Source: Mycobacterium arosiense ATCC BAA-1401 = DSM 45069 (GTDB lineage Bacteria > Actinomycetota > Actinomycetes > Mycobacteriales > Mycobacteriaceae). Taken from it: DNA of 36,177 nt. The stretch is taken from positions 1-36,177 of the forward strand of contig NZ_MVHG01000050.1 in assembly GCF_002086125.1 (NCBI RefSeq). The letters run 5' to 3'. Below the pieces are notes generated by a model. That model saw only the letters and a list, made by a program, of their open reading frames with translations, did no database searches and had not been told where the DNA came from. Below are positions 7,847-15,923 of this stretch, piece by piece (the first letter of the stretch is position 1; each line of letters starts with the position of its first letter). A program made the position numbers and the translations under genes.

Positions 7847-7909
7847 ATGAGCATGCTCGCACGCCTGTTGATGGCCGAACCCAACGTCAGTCGATGGTTC
7901 CGCAAGTAA
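7847..7909 (+). CDS. 20-residue basic amphipathic peptide
   Basis: The second frame of the unit starts at ATG 7847, 8 nt after the stop of the acidic protein, with GAGG overlapping that stop as a ribosome site. The product begins M-S-M-L-A-R-L-L-M and ends S-R-W-F-R-K: a hydrophobic N-terminal half and a cationic C-terminus. This could insert into or lie on a membrane or bind the acidic partner. No family is recognised. An alternative start two codons later (ATG 7853) gives 18 residues. Translation is not proven. Confidence 0.4.
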   Translation: MSMLARLLMAEPNVSRWFRK

Positions 7910-7927
7910 TCACTGAGCCTGATAAAG

Positions 7928-7961
7928 AAAGCCCCCCGCCGATGCGGGGGGCTTTCGTTTT
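7928..7961. terminator. Strong intrinsic terminator, bidirectional
   Basis: A perfect 12-bp stem (7928-7939 with 7944-7955) closed by a CGAT loop is followed by TTTCGTTTT on the plus strand and CTTTCTTTATC on the minus strand. It ends the mini-ORF transcript and could also serve the convergent SDR gene ending at 7979. Such canonical L-shaped terminators are uncommon in mycobacteria. Confidence 0.9.
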
Positions 7962-7978
7962 GCCGGACGGGATGCGGC

Positions 7979-8743
7979 TCAGCGGGGCGCCATGCGAATG
8001 GCGCCATCCAGGCGGATGACCTCGCCGTTGAGCATCGGGTTCTCGACGATGTGGACCGCCAGGGCGCCGTACTCGTCGGGATCGCCCAGCCGCGCGGGGT
8101 GTGGCACCTGCTTGCCCAGCGAGGCCTGCGCCTCCTCGGGCAGCGAACCCAGCAGCGGGGTTTTGAACAGCCCCGGCGCGATGGTCACCACGCGGATGAG
8201 CTCGCGCGACAGGTCGCGCGCGATCGGCAGGGTCATGCCGACCACGCCGCCCTTGGACGCCGAGTACGCGGCCTGCCCGATCTGGCCCTCGAACGCGGCG
8301 ACCGAGGCGGTGTTGATGATGACGCCACGCTCTGGGCTTGTTTCGGGACCCAGCGGTTCGGTCTTGGCGATGCGCTCGGCGGCCAGCCGCAGCACGTTGA
8401 AGGTGCCGATCAGGTTGACCCCGATCACCTTCTTGAAGCCGTCCAGCGGGAAGGGCCCATCCTTGGACAGCGTCTTGATGGCGTTGCCGATGCCGGCACA
8501 GTTGACGTTGATGCGAAGCGCACCCATCGACTCGGCGGCGTCCAGCGCCTTGCCGACGGCGGCCTCATCGGTGACGTCGGCCTCCACGAAGCGCGCGCGA
8601 TCCCCCAGCTCACGGACGGCTTCCTCGCCGCGCAGGTCGATGACCACCACCTGGGCACCGCGGTCGAGCAGTCGCTTGGTGGTGGCCAGGCCCAACCCCG
8701 ACGCTCCCCCGGTGACGACGGCAACGGCGTCTTTGATCTCCAT
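7979..8743 (-). CDS. Short-chain dehydrogenase, 3-hydroxyacyl-CoA dehydrogenase type II (HSD17B10)-like
   Basis: 254 residues from ATG 8743 with AAGGAAGG just upstream. The NAD-binding motif TGGASGLG is near residue 11, the aspartate at the end of beta2 (VVVID) indicates NAD preference, and NCAGIG, the catalytic Ser of NTASVA and YSASK follow. The insert KTLSKDGPFPLDGFKKVIGVNLIGTFNVLRLAA is typical of the type II 3-hydroxyacyl-CoA dehydrogenase (HSD10) group, which oxidises 3-hydroxyacyl-CoA and some hydroxysteroids. It lies 49 bp downstream of the alpha-methylacyl-CoA racemase on the same strand, fitting beta-oxidation of methyl-branched acyl-CoAs. Synteny: Rv1144. Confidence 0.92.
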   Translation of the reverse strand: MEIKDAVAVVTGGASGLGLATTKRLLDRGAQVVVIDLRGEEAVRELGDRARFVEADVTDEAAVGKALDAAESMGALRINVNCAGIGNAIKTLSKDGPFPLDGFKKVIGVNLIGTFNVLRLAAERIAKTEPLGPETSPERGVIINTASVAAFEGQIGQAAYSASKGGVVGMTLPIARDLSRELIRVVTIAPGLFKTPLLGSLPEEAQASLGKQVPHPARLGDPDEYGALAVHIVENPMLNGEVIRLDGAIRMAPR

Positions 8744-8774
8744 TCCGGTCCTTCCTTGATTCCCTGCATTCCAG

Positions 8775-8786
8775 CCAACTGGTTGG
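8775..8786. promoter_or_regulatory. Palindromic operator candidate before the SDR gene
   Basis: CCAAC-TG-GTTGG is an inverted repeat in the 49-bp gap between the racemase stop and the SDR start. It contains the AACNNGTT core seen in KstR-type TetR operators, but the outer T/A positions of that consensus are missing. The regulator is unknown. Confidence 0.35.
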
Positions 8787-8792
8787 TCGGGA

Positions 8793-9875
8793 CTATACCC
8801 AGTCGTTGAGCACCGCTTCGGCGTCGGTCACCGGTGTCGCCGGACGCGGCGTCTCCGGCGCGGTGCGAGAGAACCGCGGCGCCGGCAGCGGCTGCAGTCC
8901 GCCGTCGACCTCGTAGAACGTGTTCCGCTCGGTGATGTGCGGCTCGGTCTGCACCTCGCCGAAGGCCAGCACCGGCGTCACGCACGCGTCGGAGTCGGCG
9001 AACACCTTGGCCCAGTGGTCGCGGTCGGCACTGGCGAACTTCTCGGTCAGGACGGCCCGCAGTTCGGGCCAGCGGCCGACGTCGTTCTGCCCGGGCAGGT
9101 CGGCGTTATCCAGGCCGAGGCCGGTCAGCATCGCGGCATAGAACTGCGGCTCGATGGCGCCGACCGCGACGTAGCGCCCGTCGGCGCATTCGTAGGTGTC
9201 GTAGTAGGGCGCGCCGCCGTCGAGCAGGTTGGTCCCGCGCGCGTCGGTCCACATGCCCGACGCCCGCATCTGCCACATCATCTGGACCAGCACGCTGGAG
9301 CCGTCCACCATCGCGGCGTCGACGACCTGTCCCTTGCCCGAGGCCTGCCGCTCCCACAGCGCCGACAGGATGCCGAGCAGCAGAAACATCGAGCCGCCGC
9401 CGAAGTCACCGACCAGGTTCAGCGGCGGGACCGGCCGTTCGTTCGCCCGGCCGATGGAGTGCAGGATGCCGTTGAGCGAGATGTAGTTGATGTCGTGACC
9501 CGCCTGCTGACTGCGCGGGCCGGTCTGGCCCCAGCCGGTCATTCGCGCGTACACCAGCCGGTCGTTGACCTTCGCGCAGTCGTCGGGGCCCAGGCCGAGC
9601 CGCTCGGTGACGCCCGGGCGGTAGCCCTCGATCAACACATCCGCCTTGGCGATCAGTTTGAGGACGAGCGCGCGGCCTTCGTCGGACTTCAGATCGGCGG
9701 TCACGACGCGGCGGTTGCGCATTGCGGCGTCCTTGGCGACTCCCCCGGGCCCCGAGGACGGGCGATCGATGCGCACCACGTCCGCGCCCAGATCCCCCAG
9801 GATCATCGCGGCGTGTGGTCCGGGGCCGATGCCGGCCAACTCGACAACACGCAGTCCCTTCAACGGTCCAGCCAC
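8793..9875 (-). CDS. mcr: Alpha-methylacyl-CoA racemase
   Basis: 360 residues, a class III CoA-transferase fold protein. It interconverts (2R)- and (2S)-2-methylacyl-CoA so that branched-chain fatty acids and the cholesterol side chain can enter beta-oxidation. Catalytic residues correspond to those of the M. tuberculosis enzyme: H127 in AGHDINY and D157 in GDFGGGS (126 and 156 there). The N-terminal GIGPGPHAAMILGDLGADVVRID binds CoA. Start GTG 9875, with GGTGGA just upstream. It is transcribed ahead of the HSD10-like SDR and divergent from the crotonase gene. Synteny: Rv1143. Confidence 0.95.
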   Translation of the reverse strand: MAGPLKGLRVVELAGIGPGPHAAMILGDLGADVVRIDRPSSGPGGVAKDAAMRNRRVVTADLKSDEGRALVLKLIAKADVLIEGYRPGVTERLGLGPDDCAKVNDRLVYARMTGWGQTGPRSQQAGHDINYISLNGILHSIGRANERPVPPLNLVGDFGGGSMFLLLGILSALWERQASGKGQVVDAAMVDGSSVLVQMMWQMRASGMWTDARGTNLLDGGAPYYDTYECADGRYVAVGAIEPQFYAAMLTGLGLDNADLPGQNDVGRWPELRAVLTEKFASADRDHWAKVFADSDACVTPVLAFGEVQTEPHITERNTFYEVDGGLQPLPAPRFSRTAPETPRPATPVTDAEAVLNDWV

Positions 9876-9920
9876 GATCCACCGACCTTTCGTCCGCTCT
9901 TACGTCGACCGTTCGCTACC

Positions 9921-9936
9921 GAACAACCGGTCGTTC
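9921..9936. promoter_or_regulatory. Palindrome in the mcr/crotonase divergent promoter region
   Basis: GAACAACC-GGTCGTTC is an inverted repeat with one mismatch, located 46 bp upstream of the mcr start and 57 bp upstream of the crotonase start. Its size and place fit a TetR- or MarR-type operator; the regulator is not identifiable. Confidence 0.35.
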
Positions 9937-9980
9937 GACATCTTCGCAGCCGTGCCGGAGGGCCGCGCACCCCGGTCACT

Positions 9981-9986
9981 TATGGT
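9981..9986 (+). promoter_or_regulatory. -10 element for leaderless crotonase gene
   Basis: TATGGT ends 7 nt before ATG 9993. Confidence 0.55.
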
Positions 9987-9992
9987 GAGCCC

Positions 9993-10805
9993 ATGCCTTC
10001 ATCCGCGATCGCCACCCTCGCCCCCGTCGCAGGCCTTGACGTCACGCTGTCCGACGGCGTGTTGTCGGTGACCATCAACCGGCCCGACAGCCTGAATTCG
10101 CTGACGATTCCGGTGATCACCGGCATCGCCGACGCGCTGGAGCACGCGGCCACCGACCCCGAGGTCAAGGTGGTGCGGATCGGCGGCGCCGGGCGCGGCT
10201 TTTGCTCCGGTGCGGGCATCAGCGCGGACGACGTCTCCGACGATGGCGGCGTCCCGCCGGACCGGATCATCGTCGAGATCAACCGGCTGGTGCGCGCGAT
10301 CACCGCGCTGCCGCACCCGGTGGTCGCCGTGGTCCAGGGACCCGCGGCCGGCGTCGGCGTCTCGATCGCGCTCGCCTGTGACGTCGTATTGGCTTCGGAG
10401 GGCGCATTTTTCATGCTCGCCTTCACCAAGATCGGGTTGATGCCCGACGGCGGAGCGTCGGCGTTGGTGGCGGCCGCGATCGGCCGCATCCGGGCCATGC
10501 AGATGGCGCTGCTTCCGGAGCGGCTGACGGCCGCCGAGGCGTTGTCGTGGGGCCTGGTCACCGCGGTCTATCCGGTCGACGATTTCGACGCCGAGGTGGA
10601 CAAGGTGATCGCCCGGTTGCTGGGTGGTCCGGCGGTGGCCTTCGGCAAGACCAAGCTGGCGATCAACGCGGCCACGCTGACCCAATTGGATCCGGCCCTG
10701 CAGCGCGAGTTCGACGGCCAGTCTGTGCTGCTGAAATCCGCCGACTTCGTCGAGGGCGCAACGGCCTTCCAACAGCGACGCGCCGCCAACTTCACCGATC
10801 GCTGA
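9993..10805 (+). CDS. Enoyl-CoA hydratase/isomerase (crotonase) family protein, EchA10-like
   Basis: 270 residues. The crotonase fold is seen in GVLSVTINRPDSLNSL (CoA-binding strand), GFCSGAGISADD (oxyanion hole 1) and VQGPAAGVGVSIALACDVVLASEGAFFMLAFTKIGLMPDGG (oxyanion hole 2). Neither catalytic glutamate of true hydratases is present: the GVGVSIAL segment has Ser where the first Glu is usual, and FTKIGLMPDGG lacks the second. This pattern is common in isomerase-like members, so hydration is doubtful. ATG 9993 is leaderless. M. tuberculosis has two adjacent copies here (echA10, echA11); only one is seen in this window. Confidence 0.88.
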   Translation: MPSSAIATLAPVAGLDVTLSDGVLSVTINRPDSLNSLTIPVITGIADALEHAATDPEVKVVRIGGAGRGFCSGAGISADDVSDDGGVPPDRIIVEINRLVRAITALPHPVVAVVQGPAAGVGVSIALACDVVLASEGAFFMLAFTKIGLMPDGGASALVAAAIGRIRAMQMALLPERLTAAEALSWGLVTAVYPVDDFDAEVDKVIARLLGGPAVAFGKTKLAINAATLTQLDPALQREFDGQSVLLKSADFVEGATAFQQRRAANFTDR

Positions 10806-10894
10806 CGATTGTCGCGCCGATCGGCCGCCACGCTTAATCCCGCTGCGATGCGGTAATCCTGCCCGTCAGACTCTCGACAAACGACGGAGGAGCG

Positions 10895-12259
10895 ATGACC
10901 GAACAGGTGCGGTGCCTGGTGACCGGAGCGACCGGCTATATCGGCGGACGCCTGGTGCCCCGGCTATTGGACGAGGGCCACCACGTCCGTGCCTTGGCGC
11001 GCACCCCCGACAAGCTGGCGCAGGTGCCGTGGCGACAACGAGCGGAGGTCGCGCGCGGGGACCTCGGTGACGTCGATTCGCTGGTCGCCGCGTTCGACGG
11101 CATCGACGTGGTGTACTACCTCGTCCACTCGATGGGCGCCTCGAAAGATTTCGCCGCCGAGGAAACCCGCGCCGCCAACAACGTCGTGACGGCCGCGCGG
11201 CGCGCCGGGGTGCGGCGGGTGGTGTATCTGAGCGGGTTGCATCCCGAAAAGAGCGATCTCTCACCGCATCTCGCGTCGCGAAAGGCGGTCGGAGAAGCGT
11301 TGATCGACTCCAGGATCGAGACCGTGGTGTTGCAGGCCGGGGTGGTCATCGGCTCGGGGTCGGCGTCCTTCGAAATGATCCGGCACCTCACCGACCGGTT
11401 GCCGGTGATGACCACGCCGAAATGGGTGCACAACAAGATTCAGCCGATCGCGGTGCGCGACGTGCTGTATTACCTGGCCGCGGCGGCGACGGCCACGGTC
11501 CCGGAGTCGCGCACCTGGGACGTCGGCGGGCCCGACGTGCTCGAATACGGCGACATGATGCGGGTCTACGCCGAGGCCGCGGGGTTGGGCAAGCGCTACC
11601 TGTTCGTGCTGCCATTCCTGACCCCGGCGATCGCCAGCCTGTGGGTGGGCACCGTGACCCCGATTCCGTCCGGGCTGGCGCGACCGCTGGTCGAATCGCT
11701 GGAATGCGATGCGGTGATGCACAATTCGGACATCGACACCATCATCGCGCCGCCGCCGGGCGGGCTGACCGGGTACCGTCGCGCGGTCGAGTTGGCGCTG
11801 CACCGCGCCGGCCGCGGCTTGCCGGATGCGTCCTGGTCGTCGCTGCGCTCCGAGCCGGCCGAGCCGCTGCCCAGCGACCCCGACTGGGCGGGCCACATCG
11901 TCTACACCGATGTGCGGACCGCGACGACGGCCGCCGAACCCCGCGAGGTCTGGTCGGCGGCCCGCGACGCCACCACCAACGGCCGGTGGCGGCGACGTCT
12001 GCCACTCACGGGCTGGAGCGTCGAGGAAAGCGACCCCGGCGACCTCCTGCGGTTGCGCTCGGAGGCACGTCCCGCCGGGCGGGCGTGGCTGGAAATCACG
12101 GTGCGACCGCAGGACGGCGGGGGCAGCCGCTACACGCAACGGGCGATCTTCGTGCCGAGCGGGGTCGCCGGCCGGGTGTACCGGTTGGTGGTGTGGCCGC
12201 TGCGGGTGGCCGCGTTCGGCGCGCTGGCGCGCGAGGTCGTCGCGGCCGCGCAGGGGTGA
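10895..12259 (+). CDS. NAD(P)-binding SDR fused to a C-terminal DUF2867 domain
   Basis: 454 residues from ATG 10895, which follows an excellent GGAGGAG ribosome site. Residues 1-300 form an atypical/extended SDR: CLVTGATGYIGGRLVPRLL binds NAD(P), VDVVYYLVHSM and RRVVYLSGLHP follow, and KWVHNKIQPIAVRDVLYYL is a hallmark of complex-I-NDUFA9-like and DUF2867-linked SDRs. Residues about 310-454 match the DUF2867 (SRPBCC-like) domain. The substrate is unknown. It converges on the CPBP gene and is a paralogue of the SDR at 12979-14127. Confidence 0.85.
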   Translation: MTEQVRCLVTGATGYIGGRLVPRLLDEGHHVRALARTPDKLAQVPWRQRAEVARGDLGDVDSLVAAFDGIDVVYYLVHSMGASKDFAAEETRAANNVVTAARRAGVRRVVYLSGLHPEKSDLSPHLASRKAVGEALIDSRIETVVLQAGVVIGSGSASFEMIRHLTDRLPVMTTPKWVHNKIQPIAVRDVLYYLAAAATATVPESRTWDVGGPDVLEYGDMMRVYAEAAGLGKRYLFVLPFLTPAIASLWVGTVTPIPSGLARPLVESLECDAVMHNSDIDTIIAPPPGGLTGYRRAVELALHRAGRGLPDASWSSLRSEPAEPLPSDPDWAGHIVYTDVRTATTAAEPREVWSAARDATTNGRWRRRLPLTGWSVEESDPGDLLRLRSEARPAGRAWLEITVRPQDGGGSRYTQRAIFVPSGVAGRVYRLVVWPLRVAAFGALAREVVAAAQG

Positions 12260-12982
12260 TCAGACCCCGAACATCGGCGGCAACACCAGCACCATGATCA
12301 GTCCCCAGACGAAGTGCGTGAGCACCGGGGCCAGCACGCCGCCGCTGGCGCGGCGCTCCAGCGCGCACACCGTTCCGAGGATGAGCGCCGCGAAGCCGAG
12401 CATGGGGTTGCCGCTGGCCATCGTCGCGGCGGTGTACAACACGGTCGAGATCAGCACCGGGTGGTTGCGGCCCAGCGCGGTGTAGAGCGCTCCGCGAAAA
12501 AACAACTCCTCGGCGACGGCGTTGATCACGGTGATCAAGACGACCAGCAGATAAGACCCTTGATGGGCGTAGAGCAGCACCCGGGTGATCAACGACGCGA
12601 CGGCCGGGATCTCCCGGGCGATCAGGCCGCCCGCCACGAACGCGCCGCCCACCAGCAGCCCGACGGTGGTACCGGTGATGACCGGCCGCTGGTTACGGCC
12701 CCGCCAACAGATGCCGCCCAGGTGCAGCGGTCCGGAGGTCAGCGCCCCGGCGGTCCACACCCCCGCCAGCGCCAGGGTCAACCAGTACCAGCTGGACTCT
12801 CCCGGATGGCGCCGCATCGAGTACCCCAACACCGCCGCGCCGATCACCAGCGTGATCGCGACGACGATGCGTCGACGCTGCACGACGGCCGGCGATTCGT
12901 TATGCGGCACAGCAACGTTGGTGACCGCCCGGCGCAACTCGGTGAAGACGCCGGTGTGATACGGGCTCGTCGACTGGCTCAT
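12260..12982 (-). CDS. CPBP-family intramembrane metalloprotease
   Basis: 240 residues with six or more hydrophobic segments (about 38-55, 66-82, 101-122, 140-155, 175-195, 218-237). The zinc glutamates are in VAEELFFRGAL (EExxxR motif), with a later HFVWG near the C-terminus, as in CAAX-protease/bacteriocin-processing (ABI, Rce1-like) proteins. Members cleave prenylated or membrane substrates or act in immunity and secretion; the target here is unknown. The ATG overlaps the stop of the upstream SDR gene as ATGA, so translation is coupled. Synteny suggests the Rv1140 membrane protein. Confidence 0.85.
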   Translation of the reverse strand: MSQSTSPYHTGVFTELRRAVTNVAVPHNESPAVVQRRRIVVAITLVIGAAVLGYSMRRHPGESSWYWLTLALAGVWTAGALTSGPLHLGGICWRGRNQRPVITGTTVGLLVGGAFVAGGLIAREIPAVASLITRVLLYAHQGSYLLVVLITVINAVAEELFFRGALYTALGRNHPVLISTVLYTAATMASGNPMLGFAALILGTVCALERRASGGVLAPVLTHFVWGLIMVLVLPPMFGV

Positions 12983-14127
12983 GCGGGACGCACCTTCGGG
13001 GTCAGGGCGATCAGGATGTCGAGGCCGGTGCGCACCGCTCCCGCCACCGGACCGGGAACCATGTTCACCAGCCCCAGGGTCGGCCGCACGACCGGCGGGG
13101 TGACCCGACGGGCGAGTCGGCGGATGCGCAGCGCGTCGCCACCCGCCCAGGCGGGATCGGTGTCGGCGAGGTCGTGCGGGTCGGCCAGGGCGTTGACCGG
13201 ACGCGGCCGGTGCCTGGACTGGCCGGCCAGGGCCAGGGCGATGGATTCGTCGACGCCCAGCAGGCCGCCGGGCGGGTCGGGAACCCGATCGCGCAGGCCG
13301 CTGGCCGAGGCCACCATCGGGTGGTCCAGCGATTCGACCAGATCGCCCGCCAATTTCTGCGGCACGGGCAGCGCGATGCCGGTGATCAGCGACGCCAGCG
13401 TGGTGTCGATCCTGCCGACCGGCAGTCCGGTGTGCCAGCGACCGGAGACGCGCGCGTACGCCTTGAGCAGGTCCCGGTAGGACGTGGTCTCGGGGCCGGC
13501 GATGTCGTACGCGCCGGCGGGCACCAGGTCCGGGTCGGCGGCGGCGACGAGATAGTGCAGCACATCACGGATGGAGATGGGGTCGATCGGGTTGTCCATC
13601 CAGCTCGGGATGGGGATCAGCGGGAAACGGTCGCCTACGTAGCGCATCATCTCGAATGACGTCGAGCCCGCGCCGATGATGATCGCCGCGCCCAGCCACA
13701 CCAGCTCGGGGCCGTCCGGGATGGTGAGCGCCTCGGCCACCTCGGCACGGCTGCTCAGGTGCTCGGACAGGTCTTCGTCGGCGGGCACGAAGCCGCCCAG
13801 GTAGACGATGCGGCGCACCCCGGCGTCGCGGGCCGCCGCCGCGAAGTTTGTCGCCGCGGTCTTGTCCGCATCGCGAAAACCCGGCTGACCGATCGCGTGC
13901 ACCAGGTAATACGCCACGTCGACCGGCCCGCAGCCGGCGAACGCCGCGGCCAGCGATGCGGTGTCGGCGGCATCCAGCTTCACCGGTGTGACGTCGTCGA
14001 ACCACCCGAAACGCTTGAGGCGCGCCGGGTTTCGGGTGGCGGCCGCCACTTGATGCCGATCCATCAGCAGGGCGGTGACCAGCCGTGATCCCACATAACC
14101 GGTGGCACCGGTGACCAGAGCCCGCAT
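12979..14127 (-). CDS. NAD(P)-binding atypical SDR
   Basis: 382 residues. ALVTGATGYVGSRLVTALL is the dinucleotide site; VDVAYYLVHAIG, RRIVYLGGFVP, SFEMMRYVGDRFPLIPIPSWMDNPIDPISIRDVLHYL and YDIAGPETTSYRDLLKAYA closely mirror the SDR at 10895, but the DUF2867 extension is absent and replaced by a short C-terminal helix region. ATG 14127 lies 7 nt after a -10 element (leaderless). It overlaps the CPBP gene by 4 nt, so the pair forms an operon. Substrate unknown. Confidence 0.85.
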   Translation of the reverse strand: MRALVTGATGYVGSRLVTALLMDRHQVAAATRNPARLKRFGWFDDVTPVKLDAADTASLAAAFAGCGPVDVAYYLVHAIGQPGFRDADKTAATNFAAAARDAGVRRIVYLGGFVPADEDLSEHLSSRAEVAEALTIPDGPELVWLGAAIIIGAGSTSFEMMRYVGDRFPLIPIPSWMDNPIDPISIRDVLHYLVAAADPDLVPAGAYDIAGPETTSYRDLLKAYARVSGRWHTGLPVGRIDTTLASLITGIALPVPQKLAGDLVESLDHPMVASASGLRDRVPDPPGGLLGVDESIALALAGQSRHRPRPVNALADPHDLADTDPAWAGGDALRIRRLARRVTPPVVRPTLGLVNMVPGPVAGAVRTGLDILIALTPKVRPA

Positions 14128-14133
14128 ACCCCG

Positions 14134-14139
14134 ACCCTA
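14134..14139 (-). promoter_or_regulatory. -10 element for leaderless SDR gene
   Basis: TAGGGT on the minus strand ends 7 nt before ATG 14127. Confidence 0.5.
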
Positions 14140-14255
14140 ACCGGACCGCGCCGCGCGCCGCTCGCGGCGTGCGCAGGAGTAGGGCAACCGCGCGAAGCGG
14201 GACGCCCGCACGGTGTTCATTTGAACCGGCGGTGCCGCGGCACCGTCACCCCTAC

Positions 14256-15350
14256 ATGAACCATGGGGGAAGCCGTGAATTCGCCGGCTCGTCAAGCATC
14301 GCGCTGAAAGATCCGTCCATTGCCGGGGTTGCGGTGAGGTTTCCACTCAATCGCTATACCCAAAGCGAAGCAATCCGCGCGCTTACCGACATCGCCGGTC
14401 CGGACTTCCGGCGTTTCGCATCGAGCAGCGGGGTCGAGTTCCGCAATACCGCGTTGCGGCTGCCGCGCTACCGCGAGCTGAGCGGATTCACCGAGGCCAA
14501 CGACGCCTATCTCGAGGTCGCGCTGGACCTGGGCGAGCAGGCGCTGGTGGCCGCGCTGGACGAGGCCAAAATCAAGCCATCGGAGCTCGACATCGTGTTC
14601 TCCACGACGGTCACCGGGCTGGCGGTTCCCACGCTGGAGGCGCGGCTGGCAACGCGGGTCGGGCTGCGACCCGACGTCAAACGCGTCCCGCTGTTCGGCC
14701 TGGGCTGTGTGGCCGGCGCGGCCGGCGTGGCGCGCATGCACGACTATCTGCGCGCGTTCCCCGATCACACGGCCGCACTGCTAGCGGTGGAGTTGTGTTC
14801 GCTGACCGTTCAACGGCAAGACAAGTCGGTCGCCAATCTCGTCGCCACCAGCCTGTTCGGGGACGGGGCGGCAGCGGTGATCACCGAAGGCGCCAGCCGC
14901 GCCGGGCGGGAACACACCGGCCCCCGCGTGCTGGCCACCCGCAGCCATCTCTATCCCGATACCGAGGACATCATGGGCTGGAAGATCGGCGGCGAAGGCT
15001 TTCGGATCGTGCTGTCCGCCGACGTCGCCACCATCGCCGAGAAGTACCTGGGCGACGACGTCCGCGATTTCCTCGCCGACCACGGGCTGATTCCGCGCGA
15101 TGTGACGACCTGGGTATGCCACCCGGGCGGCCCGCGGGTGATAGAGGCCGTCGAGAGCGTACTGGACCTTCCCCCGGACGCTCTCGACCACACACGAAAC
15201 TCGTTGCGCGAGAACGGCAATCTTTCGTCGGTCTCCGTGCTCGATGTGCTCGCGGCCAACATCGCCGACCCGCCCCCGCCGGGCTCGATCGGGCTGATGA
15301 TCGCGATGGGCCCGGCGTTCTGCTCCGAGCTGGTGCTGCTGGCCTGGTAG
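14256..15350 (+). CDS. Type III polyketide synthase
   Basis: 364 residues from ATG 14256. This start has no clear ribosome site; the frame is open back to 14169. The catalytic triad of chalcone-synthase-like enzymes is present: C151 in LFGLGCVAGAAG, H289 in VCHPGGPRVI and N322 in RENGNLSSVS, with the C-terminal GPAFCSELVLL. These enzymes extend an acyl-CoA starter with malonyl or methylmalonyl units to tri- or tetraketides that cyclise to pyrones or resorcinols. It is followed 20 bp later by an ICMT-type methyltransferase and then an FAD monooxygenase, the order of the Streptomyces srsA-B-C phenolic-lipid operon, so a long-chain alkylresorcinol or alkylpyrone product is likely. Confidence 0.92.
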   Translation: MNHGGSREFAGSSSIALKDPSIAGVAVRFPLNRYTQSEAIRALTDIAGPDFRRFASSSGVEFRNTALRLPRYRELSGFTEANDAYLEVALDLGEQALVAALDEAKIKPSELDIVFSTTVTGLAVPTLEARLATRVGLRPDVKRVPLFGLGCVAGAAGVARMHDYLRAFPDHTAALLAVELCSLTVQRQDKSVANLVATSLFGDGAAAVITEGASRAGREHTGPRVLATRSHLYPDTEDIMGWKIGGEGFRIVLSADVATIAEKYLGDDVRDFLADHGLIPRDVTTWVCHPGGPRVIEAVESVLDLPPDALDHTRNSLRENGNLSSVSVLDVLAANIADPPPPGSIGLMIAMGPAFCSELVLLAW

Positions 15351-15370
15351 GGCTGGTAAAGACTGTAGCC

Positions 15371-15871
15371 ATGTATTACCTGCTGGTGCTGGCGGTCGGG
15401 CTCGAGCGCGTGGCGGAACTGGTGGTGTCTACCCGCAATGCGCGATGGTCGTTTACGCAGGGCGCCAAGGAGTTTGGCCGATCCCACTACCCGGTGATGG
15501 TGACCATTCACACCGCGTTGCTGGTCGGCTGCCTGGTGGAGCCGTGGGCGCTGCACCGGCCCTTCATCGCGTGGCTGGGCTGGCCGATGCTGGCGGTAGT
15601 GATGGCCAGCCAGGCGTTGCGCTGGTGGTGCATCACGACGCTTGGCCGACGGTGGAACACCCGGGTGATCGTACTGCCGCAGGCGCCGCTGGTGCGTCAG
15701 GGTCCCTACCGCTGGCTGCACCATCCGAACTATGTTGCAGTGGTGGCCGAAGGGTTGGCGTTGCCGCTGGTGCACACGGCGTGGCTGACCGCGGCCCTGT
15801 TCACGCTGGCCAACGCCGCATTGCTCAGGGTGCGCCTGCAAGTGGAGAACTCCGCGTTGGGCTACACGTGA
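15371..15871 (+). CDS. Isoprenylcysteine carboxyl methyltransferase (ICMT)-family membrane methyltransferase, SrsB-like
   Basis: 166 residues with hydrophobic segments at about 1-15, 40-60, 65-85 and 130-150. The family signature is VRQGPYRWLHHPNYVAVVAEG, where the HPNY part binds S-adenosylmethionine, and the C-terminal LQVENSALGY follows. Although named for isoprenylcysteine methylation, bacterial members next to type III PKS genes (SrsB) O-methylate resorcinolic lipids, which is the better guess here. It lies 20 bp after the PKS. The length equals that remembered for Rv1139c, which remains in M. tuberculosis without this PKS neighbour. Confidence 0.88.
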   Translation: MYYLLVLAVGLERVAELVVSTRNARWSFTQGAKEFGRSHYPVMVTIHTALLVGCLVEPWALHRPFIAWLGWPMLAVVMASQALRWWCITTLGRRWNTRVIVLPQAPLVRQGPYRWLHHPNYVAVVAEGLALPLVHTAWLTAALFTLANAALLRVRLQVENSALGYT

Positions 15872-15923
15872 CCGGCCGCGCCGGCGACGATGCAGAGCGA
15901 AGCGATGAGGAGGAGCGGCGTTC

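Noticed and set aside
8937..10805. 622-codon frame fusing antisense of mcr to the crotonase
   Set aside because: Only the part from ATG 9993 is crotonase; a -10 element sits just before that ATG, and the rest is antisense of the racemase gene.
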